In this document: one piece after another, positions 63,882 to 64,000 of the stretch
Numbering within the stretch: position 1 is the stretch's first letter
How the letters are laid out: the number at the start of each line of letters is the position of its first letter
Source of the DNA: Jonquetella anthropi DSM 22815
GTDB taxonomy: Bacteria; Synergistota; Synergistia; Synergistales; Dethiosulfovibrionaceae
Assembly: GCF_000237805.1 (NCBI RefSeq)
Contig: NZ_CM001376.1
Span: forward strand, 729,010-793,009
Length of the DNA stretch: 64,000 nucleotides
Reading direction: 5' to 3'
Position numbers and translations under genes: made by a program
Notes under the pieces: model-generated
Seen by the model: only the letters and a program-made list of their open reading frames with translations
Databases searched by the model: none
Told to the model about the DNA's origin: nothing

Positions 63882-64000
63882 CTAACCGAGCAGAGTTGGG
63901 AAATTATTTTCGAGCCAGGTCAGAGCCCACGAAGCGACTTTCCAAGTATAGGTTCCTTCGATATGCCATCCAGGGATAAGGTGACGGAAATGGACGATGA
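63882..64000 (-). CDS. 3' end of an unidentified gene
   Basis: The minus-strand frame ends with TAG at 63884-63882. The visible 38 residues (IVHFRHLIPGWHIEGTYTWK, then VASWALTWLENNFPTLLG) do not let me name a family. It ends 11 bases before mutS2 starts, so the two are probably cotranscribed. Confidence 0.6.
   Translation of the reverse strand, partial: IVHFRHLIPGWHIEGTYTWKVASWALTWLENNFPTLLG

Overview
This 64 kb window is bacterial chromosome. It holds about 50 kb of densely packed housekeeping genes, almost all on the + strand, followed by about 11 kb of accessory DNA and then minus-strand housekeeping genes. Protein-coding DNA on the left is GC-rich with many ATGA/GTGA stop-start overlaps. 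The gene set points to an anaerobic bacterium, most likely Synergistota: a sodium-pumping methylmalonyl-CoA decarboxylase operon, a DXP-type isoprenoid pathway, a SpoIID/LytB protein in an otherwise non-sporulating context, and Clp/Lon/Asp23-type genes. The phylum call is an inference from gene content, not something proved here.

Layout. 1-375: start of an RqcH/NFACT-type gene (minus). 486-1254: eight tRNA genes behind one consensus promoter, closed by a terminator. 1.4-12.3 kb: tig, clpP, clpX, lon, ysxC, valS, folC and pgeF (protein quality control, a GTPase, a tRNA synthetase, folate). 12.4-17.3 kb: an oxidoreductase, a small membrane protein and mmdADCB. 17.4-27.7 kb: an in-frame rpiB-upp fusion, a WecA/TagO-like transferase, murA, a P-loop/Asp23 fusion, udg, uppS, cdsA, dxr, rseP, ispG and nadE. 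27.8-38.9 kb: yebC/pmpR, ruvCAB, a SpoIID-like protein, queA, mltG, a YqeH-like GTPase, ftsK and thiN. 38.9-50.2 kb: rpmB (minus), xseB, ispA, dxs, tlyA, nadK, recN, rplU-prp-rpmA, obgE, nadD, an LCP protein and rsfS. The isoprenoid, undecaprenyl and cell-wall genes (dxs, dxr, ispG, ispA, uppS, murA, wecA-like, mltG, LCP) form one functional theme. Ribosome biogenesis is another (ysxC, obgE, rsfS, yqeH-like, prp/L27, tlyA).

50.2-53 kb: this is where gene orientation flips from + to -. It contains a 28-bp dif-like site (51168-51195) and a cluster of DnaA-box-like sequences with palindromes (50391-50584). It also has an 18-bp exact direct repeat (50332-50349 and 52401-52418) that resembles the left arm plus centre of the dif-like site, a secreted protein gene, and a 260-bp internally deleted insertion sequence. 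I read it as the replication-terminus region, possibly carrying a small Xer-integrated element.

53.6-61.3 kb: an AT-richer, decaying defence island next to tRNA-Arg(CCG). It starts with a XRE regulator and a restriction-modification system whose nuclease and methylase domains are fused in one gene (broken by an amber codon and a 1-nt deletion). The specificity gene ends in nine GACA repeats, placed so that a change in copy number would fuse it to a third target-recognition module. Remnants of several toxin-antitoxin systems follow (RelB-like, HicA/HicB, a second HicB, HigB/HigA). 61.4-64 kb: tRNA-Arg, mutS2 and the end of an unidentified gene, all minus.
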